This document shows positions 24,099-36,747 of a DNA stretch of 64,000 nucleotides, one piece after another. The translations under genes were made by a program, and so were the position numbers. The notes under the pieces are model-generated. The model was not told the DNA's origin, made no database searches, and was given only the letters and a program-made list of their open reading frames with translations. The DNA comes from Euphorbia lathyris (Eukaryota; Streptophyta; Magnoliopsida; Malpighiales; Euphorbiaceae), in the NCBI RefSeq assembly GCF_963576675.1, contig NC_088918.1:36179501-36243500 (forward strand). Reading direction: 5' to 3'. Each line of letters opens with the position of its first letter. Position 1 is the stretch's first letter.

Positions 24099-24202
24099 AA
24101 ACTTCCGATTCCAATGAGATGAATCTAAAATGTATGTATTCAATCATGAAAACATGTATGAATGTGGGAAAATGTATATGTTAGGGTTTTGGGGATGTTA
24201 CA
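24099..24202 (-). repeat. Inverted-repeat arm, partner of 23609-23711
   Basis: Reading down from 24202 the minus strand repeats the + strand from 23609 (TGTAACATCCCCAAAACCCT...) through CTCATTGG(C/A)ATCGGAAGTT, with about five mismatches in 103 bases. Confidence 0.85.
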
Positions 24203-24237
24203 GTTCTTCCCCCCTTAAAGAATTTCGTCCCCGAAAT

Positions 24238-24700
24238 TCACTTACCAGAAGCTTCAAATAGGTAAGGATATTGTGTCCTCATATTTTCTTCTACCTCCCA
24301 AGTTGCCTCATCAAGTGTTTGATTATGACTCCATCTCACCTTAACCATTGGAATTTCACGGTTTCTGAGTCGTTTCATTTCTCGTCCCAAAATCTCTAAA
24401 GGTTGCTCACGAATAGTCAAGTCTGTGTTCACTATTGCAATCTCAGGTTCAGGAATCATATGACTTGGGTCTGATCTATATCTTCTTAATACTGACACAT
24501 GAAATACATCATGTATTAAAGACAATTCTGGTGGTAGAGCTAACCTATAAGCCAATGGTCCAACTCTCTCAATGATCTCATAAGGCCCAATGTATCTTGG
24601 ATTCAACTTCCCTCTTCTACCAAAACGAACTATTCCTTTCCATGGAGATATTTTTAAAAACACTTTATTGTCAGTCCATTCTCATCTAGGCATTTTGGAG
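24238..24700 (-). pseudogene. Chromovirus integrase C-terminus with chromodomain
   Basis: About 141 codons remain, beginning inside pol with DNKVFLKISPWKG. Motifs RRGKLNPRYIGPYEIIERVG and YRLALPPELS are typical of the Tekay/Del integrase C-terminal region. VFHVSVLRRY follows. The chromodomain-like end contains VKVRWSHNQTLDEATWEVEE and YPYLFE, then a stop at 24238. In these elements the chromodomain helps target integration. Everything upstream (gag to integrase core) is missing, so this is a remnant. Confidence 0.85.
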
Positions 24701-24894
24701 TCTTGTGATGTACTTTTGTTTTGTAAATCCTCTATGCAGGATAATGACTTAAACGTGTATTGTAAATGCTTTCTCTTATGTATAATCTGTAAAGTTTATA
24801 TGAGATTGAAGTTTATATGATTGAGTATTGAAAGCATTCTATAACTGATATTGTGTGAGATATCATGTGATCCAAGTGAGGGGGTTACACATAG

Positions 24895-26052
24895 GACCAC
24901 ATACATCTGAATGAATGAGTCCTAGAGTGTCTGATACACGCTCACCTTTATTGCTAAAGGGTGTCTTTGTCATTTTACCTTTTAAACATGATTCGCATGT
25001 TTCCAATGATTCCGAATCAATTGAATCTATAAGCCCATCTGAATGTAGCTTTAGCATGCGTCTCTCGTTTATATGACAATGCCACAAGTAAGTTGAATTA
25101 TCTAGCTTATGTCTTTTGGTATCAATTGCGAAAATAGAAATCTAACACATAAATCCCATTTTGTGATATTCCTGAAAAAATAGAAAATCCCATCTCTATA
25201 AAAATCACAATGTTTGTTCTTTATCGAAATATAGAACATACCAGATGTTTGGAGTACCGGCTTTTCCCTTCTGGAGGGTAGCTCGGTACAAAGAACAATT
25301 TCTCTTCCAATGCCCCATGTCACCACAATAGTGGTACTTTCTTTTAGGCTTCTTAACTTCCTTTCCCTTGGACACATCTTTCTTACCTTTCTTGGGATGT
25401 TTAGAATTGGGAAATTTCCCTTTTCTTTTCTATGATCCCTCTATGACAATAGCCGGTATTGCCTTGTCTTTCTGAATATTGGGCTCAACTAACTTGAGCA
25501 TATTTGCAAGCTCTTCAAGAGAGGTTTGCAAGTCATTCATCTGATAGTTCATGATGAACTATGAATAACTCTTTGGGAGGGATTGAAGAATTAAGTCTAC
25601 ACTTAGTTTGTTATCCATCGCGAATCCAATACTAGAAAGTTTGGTAATATAGCCAATCATCTTGACATAATGTGTCATGATTGATGTGCCCTCTTGCATC
25701 CTGCAACGATATAACCATTTGGATATCTCGTAGCGTTTGCACCTGGTTTGTTTCCCAAACAATTCCTTTAGGCGCATGATGATGGAACAGGCATAGTTGC
25801 CTTTGTAATTCCGATGTCATCGATGCAAGTATGATGCATCCGGCATGATCGCCATCAGCCTTGTGCTTCTTGTAAGCATAGATTTCCTCGATTTGGAGCA
25901 TCATAATTAGGGATAGGGGGTATCGATGTATCAAATACATACCCTATTTTATCGAACTTCAAAACAATTTTGAGGTTACGATACCAGTCGGTGAAGTTTG
26001 AACTATTCAACTTGTTATCGGTAAATGTGTTTTGCAGATTGGTGTTAGTCAT
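24895..26052 (-). pseudogene. Copia gag and pre-integrase remnant
   Basis: From an ATG at 26052: NKLNSSNFTDWYRNLKIVLK is the usual copia gag opening. Next, in shifting frames, come a gag core (YEISKWLYRCRMQEGTSIM, ILQSLPKSYS) and a lysine-rich stretch with a degraded zinc knuckle (CGDMGHWKRNC). Then the pre-integrase block (MWHCHINERRMLKLHSDGLI, CESCLKGKMTKTPF) runs to SDVCGPM at the gypsy insertion. No Asp-Ser/Thr-Gly protease motif is visible between knuckle and pre-integrase block, so protease was largely deleted. Several frameshifts and stops are present. Confidence 0.8.
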
Positions 26053-27645
26053 GATTTTAAGAGTGTTTCATTAAACTGAGAGTGAGAAAGAGTAAACGTA
26101 TGTTATTCATTTGCTTTAAAGTATAACAATCTAAAATTATAGGCCTTTTAATTTATTTCAGATTGCTCCCACTATTTTGCTAAATTAATAACCCTCCATA
26201 TTAATTCGAAGAATTTCACAAATCCTTTAGTGAGCTAGGATCCTAACTCCTGAGATTTCGCCTTAACTTTAGCCAACAAACTAGTCTCATTCATTAGGTA
26301 GATTCATTCAATCAATCACATCTCGAATGTGACTCCTAGGTTATTGGGTTACTAACCACATTAGTAACTAATATGTCATTCATATTAATCCCAACCATTT
26401 TGCCCATTAGTGTATGAACAACCTGACTTTTGCCAACCAATTGTCATACTCTAATTTAAGTATTACCCCATATTCATGAAATAACTATTTTCGATAATCC
26501 AGGTGTTACCATAAGACCCCGAGCTTGACTTTTGCCAACAACCCAAAGGCCCCCAGTACTGCCGGCTGAATTATAATATTAGGGAGGGGCAACCGATTTT
26601 AATAACTTATTTATTTACTTAACTTTTTAATAAGGGATTTTTATTTAAGTCTCATAATCTAACTTAGTCTTGATTTGCTTTAGCATACATCAGACATACA
26701 TTCACACATACATTGGCGTTATGGACATATCATTTAAATTATTCCGTCGAGCCAGAGACGGAATAAAAAGGGCAAACCTAAGGAAATACTAACTATTACA
26801 TATTTCTCTTTAGGTCCTCCGTCTTCTCCATGGCGCCTTGAAATTACATATTAATTTCTATACTACTAAAAGAAAACTTCAATTGAATTGAAGGGAATCA
26901 GATGAGAGGAGAAATTACAATAGATAGTAGAAAGGCAGGACGCGCAGGCCCTATTTCAAAAATACCAAAAGACTAAAAGAGGGTCCAAATATGTCCATAA
27001 CTCCAAACATGCAAAGACTCAATTAAATAAATTTAATTGGTTGATTACATAACTGTCTTATGTAATATTTAGGTTAATCACATTAACTTATCAAATTAAC
27101 TTTCATCCAATTTTACTTCTAATCGTTTTATATCTTTATATTAATTCTTAGATTAATATAACCATACAAAACGTTGATTATGCATGTCCCAATTATTTTG
27201 ATTTCAATTCATTTAACGCTTTGATTTACAACTTGGTAAAAACAAACTTTTAAACGAATTTTCATTCGATAATCAAAACAGAAAACTATTAATTTCCAAA
27301 ACATGTATATATATTTTATATTCAAAACTAATTTTAAACACATATATATCAGTTTTTCAAAACGGTTGAAAAGCGATTTTCAGAAATAGGAAAAACTACA
27401 ATAGCTTTCCATTTTATCTTTAGAATCAATAAAACTAATTTTATTAATCTAACCATAAAACTAATAGATTTTGTTATAATGATTATCAACCGAACTAATT
27501 AGGAACATACGCATAATCTATTTCACTTATTTATCTTTAGAATTAATTAACCAAACAATTTGTTAATTAAACCTAACCATAAATATTCATTCAATCCTAT
27601 TGAAAGCTTCTAAATTTCATATATGAAATAACGGATTTAACGATG
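26053..27645 (-). other. Long untranslated leader of the nested copia
   Basis: About 1.6 kb of AT-rich sequence between the primer site and gag, with no convincing ORF and no internal terminal repeats that I can see. It is long for a copia leader; an old insertion cannot be excluded. Confidence 0.5.
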
Positions 27646-27657
27646 GCTCTGATACCA
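27646..27657 (-). other. Copia primer-binding site (tRNA-Met)
   Basis: The minus strand reads TGGTATCAGAGC, one base after the LTR end CCAACA. It is complementary to the 3' end of initiator tRNA-Met, the usual copia primer. Confidence 0.9.
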
Positions 27658-27658
27658 C

Positions 27659-29684
27659 TGTTGGAAATAGGGCTAAGGTATAGCAGCGGAAATATAAAAA
27701 TTTTAGCCTACTTCCTTTTAACCATAGGATCCGTTAATCGTTATTTCATATAAAGAGGAATAAGAAGAAATACCTTTCGTTGATCAATCTACCGTTGCAA
27801 ACGAAGTGCCCACAACTTCAAAGGAGATGTAAACTGTTTACCAATCTGCCCCTATTCGAAATAGACCTTCCAGACCTCCGAACGACAATCCCTTCGGTGG
27901 AAACGTAGAAGCATATGTCTAGAAGCTACTGTCCAAAAATCGCGACGATCCGACGGTTCAATCTCCGGGAATCATCGAAATAGTGAACTGACCTGATGTA
28001 GGCGAAGAAAAACGAATTTCTCCCTTTTGATTGTTTTTCTTCTTTTCGTGAACACGGTGAGGTTAAATTAGAATCAACCCTTATAAGATGTAACCAAAAT
28101 AGATTACCTCTAATTAACCAACACAAGATCAAGGAGAAAGAGGGATGAATTAGATTAATCAATCGATGGAATGCCGAATGAATTCTTGTCCACGAACTTG
28201 GGGATGGGAATTCTTTTCTCTCTCTAACTAAGCAATTTCGAAAATCACTTGTAGGGGGGAGGAATTAGTGTGTCGAAATTCATTAGGGTAGGGGTATATA
28301 TATTAGGTTGTATCTAAACCTAGTTAGATAGGAATAGGTCACTTAATAGGAATCCAATTCAGAATAGGATTTCTAATTATTATCTTACTATATATCTAAT
28401 ATAATTAGGATAATAATAAGTAACCTAGTTAGATAATAATAGGAGCATATTAATCTAATTAAAACTCCTACTTTAATTATCTCTTAATTAATTTAATTCA
28501 TAATCCTAATCAAATTAGGATTAGTGGAATAAATTAATTCCTTCCCTAATCATATATATATAAATTTCGACCCCATGTGGGCCTTACTGGGCTCAATTGG
28601 GCTTCCATCTATTAATCAGATCCATCTCTCTTTTGTTTCCAAGTCTTATGTGTGATCCATTAGGTCCTTACTACTTCTGGCCGTATGCAACTATTAAATT
28701 AATTTCTTCAAGAATTATATTTAATCCTTGCATAACGGAATGATGAACAGAGCATGTTATCGGCATGTCCGTAATCATTCCCCCAGAGTCCGTTAAGAAG
28801 ACAGGTTGATTCTGCCGTTAACCCTTCCGTATTAGTTACGGTATAATACGATCCTTTATCAACTACATCCTTGAACTGAATCTTATGACTATGGGTAATG
28901 TCAAGTCACATATAGCGAGACGTTCATTTTACTTGTTATTGGCCGAGTCAACTCAAGAGATAGGTTAAGTGAAATCCGAATTTCTACTCTTAAGCTATCA
29001 CCTTGCAAGGGTTTAGAGTCGAGTCTTCCATAAGCGATCCTTGGATGTATCTCTCATTCATCGGGAGTGATAAATGCTCAATCCAATGTATAACTACCCT
29101 GACATTACCTCCTGTGACACCCAACCTTTGCAGTTCACACCCCAGAGTCATCTCTGTTAAGGATCGTGGGACCACGCGATCAAAGTCTCACATTCAGTCA
29201 TTCAGGATGACCAATTAACATTCCTTTGAGTCTGAGGATTAGTTATACCTATTAATACCAATGAGATGAACAGGTGACAAGGATGAATCTACCCATCCTG
29301 TTATCTCAAGTCGGATCCCCAATCCTAATGAACAACGTTTCACCGGATCTATGTAACTGTCCAGATATCTATATATGTGAAGCTTGTGAGATCAGCTTTC
29401 TGTCGGACAGAAGACATTGTTACATACAAGTCTCAACTGTGATATATCAATCCTAAATATATCACTTGATTTGGGGTGGTTTTAAGTTTATTAGTTTATT
29501 ATAAAGTTTTGTCTCACTTCATGCTTGTATGAACACTTTATAATCACTTTAAACAAACTTACGGATTTCCTTTTATTAGACTTTATTTAGTGCTTAAAAG
29601 GGATTGCCTTTATATAGTTATAAAACATATATCTCATTAAAACAAATGATATAAAGAACAATTCATTTACAATAAGTTTGTATC
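27659..29684 (-). mobile_element. Copia 5' LTR, full interior, outer 36 bp lost
   Basis: It matches the 3' LTR at 20014-21120 plus the 919 bp deleted there (27841-28759). The outermost 36 bases (equivalent to 21121-21156) are missing at 29684/29685, and Tat gag sequence resumes at once. A small frame at 27926-28162 has no recognisable product. Confidence 0.92.
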
Positions 29685-30196
29685 ATGTCAGGAAGCCGGA
29701 ACTTCAAAGGCAAAGCCGTTGCCGACGAATAGTTTTTCAGATTATAAAAGTCTTGACCTCCAGAGCTTACCCCACGTAGATCGTGCACTTCCTGAGTGAT
29801 GTGCTGCTTCCATTCCTCTTCCCTTTGCTTTCTCTTCCCCAAACTTCTTGTTACGCAATCCTGATAGTTATCTCCAAAACGGGGACCCGTGCTCACAATG
29901 TTCTCAGCTGGTTTACTGCTACTCTTGTTACTCTTAATTACAAGCTCGTCCAGCTGGACTAAAATTGCGGTTAACTGATCATTGAGGTTGTTTACCACTC
30001 TTTCTAACCTTGATATTCTCTCATCTGGCGTAGACATACTGACCGAATACTGAGCTGATTCGGACAACGATGATTCGGACGTCACAACTACTGATTTGGA
30101 ACTGACGATCCGTAACTGATCAAACTGCCCGACTAGCCGATTACTCTTGCGGAACCACAACCGCTTATTGATGAAGTCTGCGTGAACGCTGTCCAT
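29685..30196 (-). pseudogene. Tat gag, N-terminal part
   Basis: It starts at the ATG at 30196 (MDSVHADFINKRLWFRKS) and stays open to the copia insertion at 29685, ending LPLKFRLPDM. The reading resumes at about 20010 with SSLFLMKYRRDK, a natural continuation. Residues ~55-90 form a coiled-coil-like helix (DERISRLERVVNNLNDQL). A basic/acidic KRKQREEEWKQH segment follows. This is the region before the capsid-like domain; its function is structural by analogy. It is broken by the 9.67-kb copia. Confidence 0.75.
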
Positions 30197-32108
30197 TAGT
30201 ATGTATGCATGATTTTATATGCATGATTTGTGGTGTGTGTGTTCATTTATTTAGGGATATATAAGATAAGAAGAACAAACGTCAGTCTAGTTACACGTAT
30301 CACAACATCTCTCTTCCACCCTTATTCCTCCACGCACTCGATGGTCCAAGTCTCTTTCCTAGGATTTTGGTTTGGGGCTCACATTGCGGTCCAGAGAACG
30401 CGTGATGCCGTCGATTATTGCGGAAAAGTAGAACATTCATCATACAACACAGTTCGTTTTGACGCATCAGCGTTCAGTGACTAAGAACTCGACCAAGTTG
30501 GATTGTCTTTTCGGAATAACTCGTTTTTTGTCCTTTTGCGAGACGCATTAGTTCGGGTTTTGACTCCCTTTGAGCGCATCTCGGTTTTTAGACGTGGTAC
30601 GAGCTATTCTTTTAGTCCAATCGTTCATTATTGACAATGACTCATTCCCTTTCATTCGCGTGGGTTCGTGTCTCGATTTTTGGATTACAACGGGATCTTT
30701 TGGATCTATCGAGAGACGTAACCACGTGTTTATTTAGTGATGAAATCACTTTTGGATTTTATTTTAGGGAACGGACTCATCGCGTAACGCGTTTGTTCTT
30801 AGCGTCGAGGATCCGTTTGCTCATTTTGGCTACGTGAAAAGACGGTGAGTCTTATTTTGAGCGCACGGTAATCTTTCGGCTAGCAACAATTCGTTGTTCC
30901 TCCCAATCCACGGGATATATCATCTTAGTGTGGTTATAGAAAATTAACGTTTCGTTGAATCGCCTACTTATTCGAAGCGAGGATACCACCGTTCTTTTTC
31001 ATTCAGGCACGGGTTGAGCTAGCCCGCATATTGGGCCATATTTCTTGTAGTTTTGGTACGGTCGAAATGATCGAGTCGTTAGCCAAACCCACAGTCTCGT
31101 CCATATGGCATAATTATGCGGTTAAGCTCAATCCGGCTTCGTGATTTAAACAGGGTATATACTTGTTCGAGGCACGTATTCAACGGCATTGGTTCATTTT
31201 CTTTAACTACTCTCGGGATTGACATATATCGTAGATACAGAATGATTTTGGTCGTTTCATTTTCTTTTATTTTCTTTAGTCACTTTTGCGGACACGTCCA
31301 ATTCTCTTAAGAACGACACGAGGCATAACGTAAAAGCTCGTCTTTTATTCGGAAGGGACGAGCTACGTGTGCGAAACTTTTCACGTTACAACAGGGTCGT
31401 TCGAAACAGAAATGTTCTTTGTTTTCGTTTCGTTATGATCTCGTTTCATCCCAATTTATTTAAAGAATGTGAATAACGGCTACTGTTAATATAGTCTTTT
31501 GAATCGAGATATAACTATCCTTAATACCAAATCGATTCATACTAATACGTGCTTACGTCATAACGCATTTCCTGAACATGTGCCTTCGTCGGGACACAGA
31601 AAGGGACAAGGCGGGCCGCACATGTTCATTCATACGAGATGACTAAGTCGTCTTTAGTTCGAATTGTTTCGATGTTTTGGGGTAGTTCATGCATCGGTTT
31701 AAGAGTATATATTAACATATCGTTTCATTTTCTTTACATATTTTAGGATTTAGACACGTATCATGGCGATTTGAAAACACGAACTGATTCATTTATCACA
31801 TCAAAAATAGTAACGGGTAATCCTATGGCAACTTCTAAGGCTACTATATGCTGACACGGCTGAGCGCGGGACCTCACAGGAACGCACGAATTCGCCCACG
31901 ATCCAAAGGATGGGGACCCTTCGGCGCCTTACTGTAAGGGGGAACTTACACTAGCCTCTTTCGAGCGACGAATGGACTCTCGCTAGAGGTTTCGCGGAAA
32001 TTACCCAAAAGGTTTGCAATAATGCACATGAATGCATACGAAAAGAAATAATACGATCTGTCCCCGTTAAGGGCTTAATACACGCCTTCCGGAATCAAAT
32101 TTCTCGCT
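30197..32108 (-). other. Tat untranslated leader
   Basis: About 1.9 kb between primer site and gag ATG. No ORF here has recognisable motifs, and the short + strand frames are unsupported. Long leaders are normal in Tat elements, and some (Ogre) carry an extra ORF here; I do not see one. Confidence 0.6.
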
Positions 32109-32126
32109 TCCCCAGCAGAGTCGCCA
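32109..32126 (-). other. Tat primer-binding site (tRNA-Arg)
   Basis: The minus strand reads TGGCGACTCTGCTGGGGA, two bases after the LTR end GTCTAACA. It is complementary to a plant tRNA-Arg 3' end, the primer reported for Ogre/Tat elements. Confidence 0.85.
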
Positions 32127-32128
32127 CT

Positions 32129-33228
32129 TGTTAGACGAGGTGCCGCGGCCTAATCTCCCGGGAGGATCGGGGGGTGGACAACCTCATGGCGACGTAAGCG
32201 GTGATTGGCACCGAAAGCAACCAATCGTGGAATCAAGCTGCTCGGCAGGACCGGAGCTCGGAGATATGGAAGAGTCGCCACCCACGAATGGGAAAATGAA
32301 TACCGATCCCTTGCGGGAGACCGGTGTGGGTTCGGGAAACTTAGGTACGAGCCGAGAAGGCTAGCTCCTTTCCGGAGAAAGGCTACTAGGCACCCCGACA
32401 TCGCCCGGTTATGAACCACCGGCCTCCTACTCAGCATGTTAGGCGATAACGGACTAATCGTATACTTCTTTAAGTTTAAAATTCATTTGAAACCCTTTTC
32501 TTTCTCTTTTTAGAAACCGTTTTGAGCATATATTATTGAAAAGCCACATCAGTAAAGAATCACCCATTTATGTTTATACATACACAGAGAGGGGGAAGAA
32601 AGAAGTGATTTATTTACACCCGTATTAAATGTGATGTTGTGTGTTCATTCTACATTAACTTATTTTCCCCAAAACGAGTTCATTTACATGGTTCGCACCT
32701 TAATCGCCGTTGGAACGATTTAGGTGCGTTTTAAAACCCCGTTTGATGAAATTTACCCGAATCGCCGTTGGAACGACTCGAGTATTTGAAAACGTTTGAG
32801 ATAAAAAAAACTTTTAATGAGAAAACATGGTTTAAACATACAAGTCAATTTTATTTTGTACAAATTCTTTAAGAAAATGATTCAAAAATTCTATTATTCG
32901 CAAAGAAAACGATTTTAATTACAATGTTCACTTGATCCGTCGTTGGAACAGACTAAGGTTTTAAAACGTGGTGTTTTGTGAAACAATTTGAAATATTAAC
33001 AAGAATGACCCTATTTATTTACATTAGAAATCTAAAAAAAACTCATTAGTTTAAATAATTCAATTGAAACTCTCTTTTTGTGATTTATTTTCCCCACTTA
33101 TTTTAATGGACTCTTTACTAATTATAATTACCATAATAAACCCATTTAAACCACCATCCATACTCAAACAAAGTCCACTTGAAACATGGACCCATGATGA
33201 AGCCCAAAAGAATAAAGAAAGCAATTCT

Positions 33229-33266
<38 letters not shown>

Positions 33267-35126
33267 AATCAAAAATAGAATATGAAAATAAAAGTTAATA
33301 CAAAAGGAACTATATGTATATAAAAATAATAGGTACAATATATCTATACTTTGAAAATGTGAAAATAGTAAGTAAATCCTATAACTAAGAAAATAACATT
33401 TACCCAAAAATAATTTCATTCAATAATCAAGATAACCCAAATATCCCAAAACTATATATATGTATACATAACTAATATAGTTTTAAATATCAAAAATGAC
33501 ACATACTAATATTTATCCATTATTTCTCAAAATATCAAGTAACTAATATTCAAAACATAGCCTAAATCAATAAAAAGGAAATACATATATATATACTTAT
33601 ACTCATATTGTAAAATAGAAAAAAATGATATACAAATATTCTAAAATAAATATATATGCTAAAGTTCTAAAATAATTTAAAAAAACATATATTACGTAAT
33701 TATACATATATATACTAAGGATCAAAAGCTTAAAAGTTAAGAAAAATGGACTGAAATGGCATTTTTTTACATTTTGGCAGATTTACCGACGGAAAATCCG
33801 TTGGTAAACAGCATTTAGTGACAGAATTGGTAAATTACAGCAGCACTCCTAAATGTTTCCAGATTTATTCAACAGCTTTAAATTAAATCTAATTCAATCG
33901 TTTTGGATTTCCGAACTACCAAAAATGGATCATAGTCGAAAACGGAAGTTCCTAAAACGACGTTTTTATTTTAAAACATTATCTGGAAATTTCTTTTAAA
34001 TTAAAATGTTATAATTACAACGTTTTTGATACCCGAACTACCTTTTTATCGGATCACGGTTCGTATTGGGATATCAAAACGAGGTTTTTTATTTTAAAAC
34101 AAAACCGAATTTTATTCAACACGAAACGAAAATTAAATAAATACGCTTAATTAAATAAAATGTGACAAAATAAATAAATGACTAAATGAATAAAAACTAT
34201 AGTATATAAAAAAAGAAAATAAATAGGAGAAGAGAATAAATTAAATAAAATAAAGAGTCTAGTCCTCGGATAATACCTTGAATTCGGTATCTGACAGTCG
34301 AAGCCGATTGATTCCACGAACCGCGAGCTTCCGTTTTTTTATGAAAAATTTAGTAAAAATTGAACTTAGGGAATTTGGAGATTTTCAATTTTTAGGAAAA
34401 AAAATGTTTTCTCCTAAAAAAATCAACTTCTTCTCTCTAGAAAAAAAATATTCTAGTGTGAGAAGCTCTCCCTTCCTTCCCTCTTTTTTTGCATGGGGAT
34501 TCGTGCCTTTTATAGGCAAACGGGTCCCCGGACCAATGGGCGACGCCCAAAAGAAATTGGGCGTCGCCCATTGGGGTTGGGCGGCCGCCCAACAAGAGTT
34601 GGGCGGCCGCCCAACAATGTTGGGCGGCCGCCCAACAATCGTTGGGCGATCGTCCAACGGCGTTAGGCGAGCGCCCAACCTCCGTCGGGCGTTCGCCCGA
34701 CGTGGTTGGGCCCCCGCCCGACGACCCTCGGGGCGTGCCTCGAGCCATCGGGCGTGCGCACCCCGCGGCCGCCGAGCGCGCATCCCGCACCGCCGGACGC
34801 ACACACGTCGCGACCGCCGAACGCGCGCTTTGCGCTACCGGGCACGTGCGCTCAGCGGCCCACGAGAGCGCGCCCCGTGCCACCGGACCCGGGCATTGCT
34901 CGAACGTCGAGAGCGTGCCACGCGCGGTGCGTCCGACGGACGCCGAGCGCACGTCCCGCGCCGCCGAGCGGGCGTTCGACCATTGTCGTTCGCGTGCCGG
35001 ATGCCGCTAATTTTCCTTCGCTTATTATTCTTTATATATTTTTTGTTTTTCAAAACTTCCGGAATCAATCACTTCAACCGTCTTGTTTTCAGGTTTCGTC
35101 ACAGGTCCTCCGACTCGGTGTCTACA
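32129..35126 (-). mobile_element. Tat 5' LTR
   Basis: A 2998-bp near-identical copy of 7486-10515. It has a longer (TA)n at 33233-33262 and fewer palindromic GC units (34533-34735). CTTGG at 35127-35131 is the right target duplication. Confidence 0.93.
34533..34735. repeat. Palindrome array, Tat 5' LTR copy
   Basis: The same opening hairpin as in the other LTR, then units such as TTGGGCGGCCGCCCAAC (several), TTGGGCGATCGTCCAAC, TAGGCGAGCGCCCAA and TCGGGCGTTCGCCCGAC. It has fewer and different units than 9874-10110. Confidence 0.9.
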
Positions 35127-35131
35127 CTTGG
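35127..35131. repeat. Target-site duplication of the Tat element, right copy
   Basis: CTTGG, identical to 7481-7485. The Athila RT sequence IYPDDQ resumes immediately on the minus strand. Confidence 0.95.
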
Positions 35132-36747
35132 TCATCCGGGTAAATGTAAATTTGAAAGAATCCGGAATAATCGTCTAGGAAACAGTAAAATGCATGACCA
35201 GCTATCCTTTCGATCATTTGATCAATGAAAGGTAGAGGAAACTGATCTTTCCTAGTTGCTTTGTTTAGGTTCATATAGTCTATACAAACCCTCCAACCGG
35301 TGGTGGTTCGTGTAGGTATCAGTTCACCTTCATCATTTCTTACAACAGTTATGCCTCCCTTTTTAGGTACACAATAGATTGGACTAACCCATTCACTATC
35401 CGAGATCGGATAAATGATTCCATTGTCTAAAAGTTTAGTAATCTCATTTTTGACTACTTCTTTCATGTTCGGATTTAAGCGTCTTTGCCTATCCGCTTTA
35501 GGTGGCTTATCCTCTTCTAAGTGAATTCTATGCATTACGATACTAGGATTAATTCCTTTTAAGTCTGAAATTTGCCATCCCATACTTCCTATCCTATTTC
35601 TAACAACTTCTTTCAATTTTTCTTCTTGATCATTTGTTAATTTGTTAGAAATAATTATAGGTAGAGAATCGCCTTCGCCTAAGAAAGCGTACCTCAAATG
35701 ACTGGGTAACTCTTTAAGTTCTAATTTAGAGGGTGTTACAATTGAAGGCGGAACTGGTCCATCTTCTCGAATCAAAGGCTCTGGGTCCTTATCATCTAAT
35801 TCCTCACCTATTATAGGTTCAATTATTTCTTCACTCTGAATTACATCATTGACACATTCCTCGACTAAATCAAGTTTCATACAAGCGAATTCCTCCATAG
35901 GGTATTTCATCGCTTTGTTCATATTAAACTCGATCTTATCTTCTCCTATCCTTAAAACTACCTTCCCTTCCGACACATCTACTAGAGCGCGTCCCGTGTT
36001 CATAAACGGTCTACTAAAAATTAAAGGGCAATTTACATCATATGCAAAGTCTAATATAACAAAATCGGTAGGAAAAATAAATTTATCGACTTTGACCAAA
36101 ACATCTTCAATTATACCATATGTCCTCTTAGTGGTTTGATCCGCTAATTGCAAAACCATATTGGTACGTTTAATATCTTCTTCTAAACCTAACTTGTTAA
36201 AAATAGACAATGGCATTAAGTTTATACTTGCTCCTAAATCACAAAGACAACTTGGGAATTCAATATCTCCCAACTTACACGGAATAGTAAAACATCCGGG
36301 ATCTTTGAGTTTAGTGGGAAAATTACTTGACACTATTGAACTACAGTCTTCAGTTAACGAAATGGATGAGATTCCTTCCCAACTGATTTTCTTTGAAATT
36401 AAATCTTTTAAAAACTTACCATAGTTAGGAATTTGTGTGATTGCATCCATAAATGTCAAATTGATGTGCAAATTTTTAAGTTTATCCAAAAACGTTAGAA
36501 GTTGTTTGTCATAGTCCTTATTTCGAACTTTGTGCGGAAAAGGTGGTTTGGGTACAAAAGTTTTGGTACTTGTATCAAATGGTGAACTATTTGTGTTTAA
36601 GATATCTTCTTTGGATTTTGATAAATCAGTTCCTGATAATGTTGCATCTTTGGGCATTTCAGGCTCTTGATAATTTTTCCCTGAACGAAGAGTGATAGCT
36701 TTCACCTGCTCTTTCGGATTTTCTTCCGTATGGCTGGGAAGACTTCC
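35132..36747 (-). pseudogene. Athila protease and reverse transcriptase (5' part)
   Basis: This continues the gag frame after a TAG at 36748-36750. The region opens with KAITLRSGKNY, the conserved Athila gag-pol linker. The aspartic protease is visible as LCDLGASINLMPLSIF (catalytic D in DLGA). RT begins with WVSPIYCVPKKGG, GWRVCIDYMNLNKATRKDQF and CFLDDYSGFFQI, and is cut at IYPDDQ by the Tat insertion. The remainder of RT is at 6682-7485. Protease and this half of RT have no other stop. Confidence 0.93.

Larger units (their letters stand above)
23609..24889 (-). mobile_element. Rearranged chromodomain-gypsy (Tekay/Del-like) insertion
   Basis: On the minus strand: ~190 bp starting TGTAACCCCCTCACTTGG, a pol C-terminus with chromodomain, a purine tract (GGGGGGAAGAACTG), then a 594-bp LTR-like segment starting TGTAACATCCCCAAAACC. 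The two TGTAAC ends are not copies of each other. The LTR-like segment itself has ~103-bp inverted ends (23609-23711 and 24100-24202). Flanking CATAG duplications show that the whole unit was integrated as one piece. Confidence 0.75.
20014..29684 (-). mobile_element. Ty1/copia retrotransposon nested in Tat gag
   Basis: Minus strand: 5' LTR (29684-27659, first 36 bp lost), tRNA-Met primer site, ~1.6-kb leader, gag, remnant before integrase, integrase, RT, RNase H, polypurine tract, 3' LTR (21156-20014). The LTRs differ by about six substitutions over ~1.1 kb. The 3' LTR lacks 919 bp present in the other. A 1281-bp gypsy derivative sits in integrase. The outer end is deleted, so no clean target duplication can be named. 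I do not assign a copia lineage. Confidence 0.92.
7486..35126 (-). mobile_element. Tat-lineage Ty3/gypsy retrotransposon with nested copia
   Basis: It has near-identical ~3-kb LTRs (minus strand TGTAGACACC...GTCTAACA) and a primer site matching tRNA-Arg (32109-32126). Then come gag, RT, RNase H, a second RNase H with FFDG, integrase, a ~5-kb 3' region holding an antisense gene and tandem repeats, and a polypurine tract at 10516-10530. The flanks carry CTTGG. Second RNase H, long LTRs, tRNA-Arg primer and antisense ORF indicate the Tat clade (Ogre/Retand-like). A 9.67-kb copia sits in its gag; without it the element is about 18 kb. No CCHC knuckle or protease motif was found, so it probably depended on helper elements. 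Confidence 0.92.
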
